Assembly (NCBI GenBank): GCA_018238825.1
Contig: JABCSP010000020.1
Span: 1 to 15,952 of the forward strand
Length of the DNA stretch: 15,952 nt
From: Candidatus Thorarchaeota archaeon
GTDB taxonomy: Archaea > Asgardarchaeota > Thorarchaeia > Thorarchaeales > Thorarchaeaceae
Direction: 5' to 3'
The position numbers and the translations under genes were made by a program. Below, piece after piece: positions 13,491 to 15,952 of the stretch (its first letter is position 1; each line of letters opens with the position of its first letter). Below the pieces are notes generated by a model. It did no database searches. It saw nothing but the letters and a program-made list of their open reading frames with translations, and was not told where the DNA came from.

Positions 13491-14826
13491 TTCTCAGCTT
13501 AGCGATGAAGAATCCGCTTGTGTTATGCTTGTGCGGAAACAATCTTTTAACGTACTTGGAACATTTGAATTGGGGATATCCAGCATCACCAAAAGGAAAA
13601 GGCTCTATTAGTTCAATATCATGACGTTCCATTGCTGAATCAATCTGTGACTCTCCTTCATGTGGTAGAATGGAACATGTTGAGAAGACAATTTCTGTCC
13701 CAGGTTTATCTTGATATGCGGTTAGAATTCCATCGAGTATTTTGTTTTGAATGGTCATTAAAGCAAAGAGTGTTTTCTTGTTCAACCGCCATTTGAATGA
13801 TGGATATACTTGTAGAATACCAGTAGACGTACATGGTGCATCAATCAGTATCTTATCTGCATCAAAAACCATAGGTTTTGTCGCGTCAGCCTGTAACCAT
13901 TGAATCTGTTCAGCTCTGAGGAATTGAGCTCGATCGCTTGCCGCTCGAACACGTTCAGCATATACATCCGTGGCAACTATCGTACCCTGACCTTTCATCA
14001 TCTCTGCAATTAGTTGAGTCTTCATACCCGGGGCAGCACATGAATCCCAGATTTTCTCACCAGGTTGTGGACCAAGGGTCTTCACAGTTAGAACACTTGC
14101 CAGGTCCTGAATCAGGATGAAACCTTCTTGGAAAGACTTCGATTTAATAACAGAATCAATTCCATGTACAACTCGTACAATTTCAGGCACATCAGGGATT
14201 TGCTCTAGCTCAACATCTTCTAAGGAGTTCAGAATCGAATCAGGGTCTTCCCGAAGTCTATTCGGTCGGATGTAGTAAGTCCGTTTCTGATTATTTGCTT
14301 TCATCAGTTCTATCGTTTCAGTACGTTTCATGTTATCAAGAAGGGTCTTCACAAGAAATGTAGGATGCGAATACAGTAAACTTAGACGATTGATTTCAGG
14401 CATTTGCAAAAACGTAGTTTCTACATCTATAGCAATTGCTTCCCGTAGTATTTTTTTATCCTGAAATGTGACTTCAGGATAGAAAGCAAGTAATTCCTCC
14501 AAATCAGAATTGAGCCATTTTGTTTCGTAAAGCAATAATCGGAGGATATTCCTATTTTGCATGGTCAAGCTCTGAAGTTTACGCTTTCCCAAGGTTCTAG
14601 AGATTAGATAGTCAAGTGTATTTCTGAACTTGATAACTGAAAGTGATAAAGAGTGAATATGGCTTTGATATTCAGTGTAATCAGTAGAAGTTGTTTGCAT
14701 CTCCCTAAGGAGAGCCTTCATTGATGTCGACGACTGTTCAAACCGGTTTAGTGCTTCAATTGCATCAGCTCTAATCGACAAATTCTGGTTCATAGTAAGT
14801 GTTTGAAGAATTCCATCATTGTTCAA
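13480..14826 (-). CDS. RsmB/NOP2/Sun-family RNA cytosine-5 methyltransferase
   Basis: S-adenosylmethionine-dependent enzyme of 448 residues that makes 5-methylcytosine in tRNA or rRNA. Residues about 12-145 are a helical NusB-like domain, as in bacterial RsmB. Residues about 183-245 are the linker with YIRPNRL and FILIQDLAS. The catalytic Rossmann domain has DSCAAPGMKT (261-270) for cofactor binding, D287 in VATDV, DAPCTSTG with the product-release cysteine C332, and FSTCS with the nucleophile C384. The NusB-like fusion is known from RsmB-type members, whereas many archaeal NSUN homologues lack it. Substrate is not determined. TTG 14826 has no clear ribosome binding site; ATG 14793 (residue 12) is a good alternative. 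The aldehyde dehydrogenase gene ends 23 nt upstream, so the two are probably cotranscribed. Confidence 0.9.
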   Translation of the reverse strand: MNNDGILQTLTMNQNLSIRADAIEALNRFEQSSTSMKALLREMQTTSTDYTEYQSHIHSLSLSVIKFRNTLDYLISRTLGKRKLQSLTMQNRNILRLLLYETKWLNSDLEELLAFYPEVTFQDKKILREAIAIDVETTFLQMPEINRLSLLYSHPTFLVKTLLDNMKRTETIELMKANNQKRTYYIRPNRLREDPDSILNSLEDVELEQIPDVPEIVRVVHGIDSVIKSKSFQEGFILIQDLASVLTVKTLGPQPGEKIWDSCAAPGMKTQLIAEMMKGQGTIVATDVYAERVRAASDRAQFLRAEQIQWLQADATKPMVFDADKILIDAPCTSTGILQVYPSFKWRLNKKTLFALMTIQNKILDGILTAYQDKPGTEIVFSTCSILPHEGESQIDSAMERHDIELIEPFPFGDAGYPQFKCSKYVKRLFPHKHNTSGFFIAKLRIRQ

Positions 14827-14849
14827 TCTTGTTATACAATCGAATTCAA

Positions 14850-15952
14850 TCAGATCACTTCTGCATCAGGTCCAGAGTGAACATACTTCATTCTTGTGAG
14901 CATTGTTGTAAAGTACTTCCCACCTATAATTCCTGAATCCTTGTATCCACCAAGATGTGGCATATACGGATCATAATACACGTGGTCATCACTGGTTCCA
15001 ACACCTGCGGTTTCAATTTCCTTGACCCACTTCTGTCGGATTTTAATATCATCAGAAATCACCGTGGATCTTAACCCGAATCGGGATTGATTTGCAACAG
15101 AAATGGCTTCATCAACGCTCTTCACAGAATAAACGGGTAAAGCAGGAGCAAATACTTCCTCAGTCATTAATCGCATATCGAGTTTGATATTTGTAACAAT
15201 TGTAGGCTTGTAGAAAATTCCTGCAGGGTCTCGCTCTTCCAGATAGTTGACTCGATAGCCCCCAGTTTCAATCTTAGCCCCTTTTGCTAGGGCATCCTCC
15301 ATCTGGTCAATAAGTATGTAGAGTGCTGTAAATCCAACCGGTGATTGAGTTACAGTCGGGTCAGAGGGTAAACCAACCTTCAATTTGTTAGCTTCTTCAA
15401 CCAGAAGGGGAACTAGATCATCAATTAGAGTTTCTTGTACAAGAAGTCGCTTAATTGCCATGCATGCCTGACCGCTACCCAAAAAACGTCCGCGAACAAT
15501 AACTTCGGCTGCTTTTTCAAGATCAACATCATTGCCCCACACAAGACAAGGGTCACTACCAGCAAGCTCAGGAGCCATCTGAATTGCTTTCCCTGTAGCT
15601 TGAGACCAGAGTTTCAGTCCAACATCACTATCTCCGTACCATACAAGTGCACCAACTCGTGGGTCTGATGTGAAACGATGCATCATCTGTTTACCTCCAC
15701 CTGTCAGGACTTGAAGTATTGATGGTGGTAAACCACTCTTAATGAAACTCTTCAAGAAAATTCGAGCGAAGACAATGGTGCTTAGTGGAACTTTGCCAGG
15801 TGGTTTTAGAAGAGTTGAATTGCCTGCTAGAATAGAGGAAGTGATACTGAAGATTCCTAGTGCAATTGGGGCATTATAGGGAGGGAACAACGCGGCGACT
15901 CCGTAAGGTTCCCGAAAACGATATGATTTTCCACCATCTAATCCGGGCTCTT
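14850..15952 (-). CDS. NAD(P)-dependent aldehyde dehydrogenase, partial
   Basis: The C-terminal 366 residues of an aldehyde dehydrogenase; the gene continues past the right edge. The frame stays open from the window end (EPGLDGGKSYRFREPYGVAA), so TTG 15890 is an internal leucine, not a start. The family's substrate-pocket motif reads FPPYNAP, the cofactor region is STLLKPP, the catalytic glutamate lies in PELAGSDP and the nucleophilic cysteine in GSGQACMAIKR. EEVFAPALPV matches the EE[IV]FGPVLP motif, and PHLGGYKDSG is the usual C-terminal landmark. It oxidises an aldehyde to an acid, with NAD or NADP not distinguishable. Ending in TRMKYVHSG, it faintly recalls non-phosphorylating glyceraldehyde-3-phosphate dehydrogenases, but the substrate is open. 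It precedes the RNA methyltransferase gene by 23 nt. Confidence 0.9.
   Translation of the reverse strand, partial: EPGLDGGKSYRFREPYGVAALFPPYNAPIALGIFSITSSILAGNSTLLKPPGKVPLSTIVFARIFLKSFIKSGLPPSILQVLTGGGKQMMHRFTSDPRVGALVWYGDSDVGLKLWSQATGKAIQMAPELAGSDPCLVWGNDVDLEKAAEVIVRGRFLGSGQACMAIKRLLVQETLIDDLVPLLVEEANKLKVGLPSDPTVTQSPVGFTALYILIDQMEDALAKGAKIETGGYRVNYLEERDPAGIFYKPTIVTNIKLDMRLMTEEVFAPALPVYSVKSVDEAISVANQSRFGLRSTVISDDIKIRQKWVKEIETAGVGTSDDHVYYDPYMPHLGGYKDSGIIGGKYFTTMLTRMKYVHSGPDAEVI

Noticed and set aside
1..15952. CRISPR array, insertion sequence, phage gene, rRNA or tRNA
   Set aside because: No regularly spaced direct repeats, transposase or integrase motifs, terminal inverted repeats or recognisable structural RNA seen by reading; tRNAscan-SE and Infernal would settle small RNAs.

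Overview
The window looks like a chromosomal segment of an archaeon. The evidence is a PDCD5-family DNA-binding protein, a PAC2-family (archaeal proteasome-assembly-chaperone-like) protein, a COG2403/cyclic-2,3-diphosphoglycerate-synthetase-like P-loop protein, an archaeal cyclophilin-like (TM1367-type) protein, TTG starts preceded by GGAG/GAGG ribosome binding sites, and AT-rich TATA-type promoter boxes. A longin-like protein and a winged-helix protein with the E2F/DP signature RRVYD make an Asgard archaeon (Thorarchaeia-like, for example) the most likely source. That placement is inference from gene content. No rRNA, tRNA, CRISPR array, insertion sequence or phage gene was recognised. The segment is compact housekeeping and accessory chromosome with frequent strand switches.

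Layout. Positions 1-2655: a cyclophilin-fold protein (+) converges on an E2F/DP-like transcription factor (-). This factor is divergent from a COG2403-type nucleotide-binding protein (+) that ends in a hairpin/T-tract terminator. Positions 2697-5531: a six-helix membrane protein (-) with a textbook archaeal promoter, and a PaaK-like adenylate-forming enzyme (-) with its own hairpin/T-tract terminator. Positions 5709-7195: a small helical protein (+) converging on a two-gene operon (-) that encodes a tRNA-binding OB-fold protein and, directly abutting, a MazG-like protein with an altered metal site. Positions 7188-7920: a shared regulatory region with repeated TTCACCA half-sites, then a longin-like/winged-helix protein (+). 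Positions 7961-8827: an inverted repeat between convergent genes, a 7-TM protein (-), and a divergent intergenic region carrying a 10-bp inverted pair (ATCCTAATCC / GGATTAGGAT).

Positions 8828-9449: an unknown protein and a small CPxC protein, both (+). Positions 9455-11037: a PAC2-family protein and a TatD-family metallohydrolase (-). Positions 11116-13490: a coiled-coil/winged-helix protein (+), a PDCD5 homologue (-) whose stop codon overlaps its neighbour's, and a Cys4 plus TPR-like protein (+). Positions 13480-15952: an RsmB/NOP2/Sun-type RNA m5C methyltransferase and, immediately upstream in the same direction, an aldehyde dehydrogenase that runs off the right edge.

No single obvious pathway links the genes; many look like information-processing and regulatory parts. 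The most noteworthy item is the E2F/DP-like regulator, because its winged helix and the coiled-coil plus beta-rich segment after it follow the layout of eukaryotic cell-cycle E2F/DP factors. Its divergent promoter region carries repeated CGATTTT(T) motifs that could be its own sites. Second in interest are the longin/winged-helix fusion and two candidate operators in divergent promoter regions.
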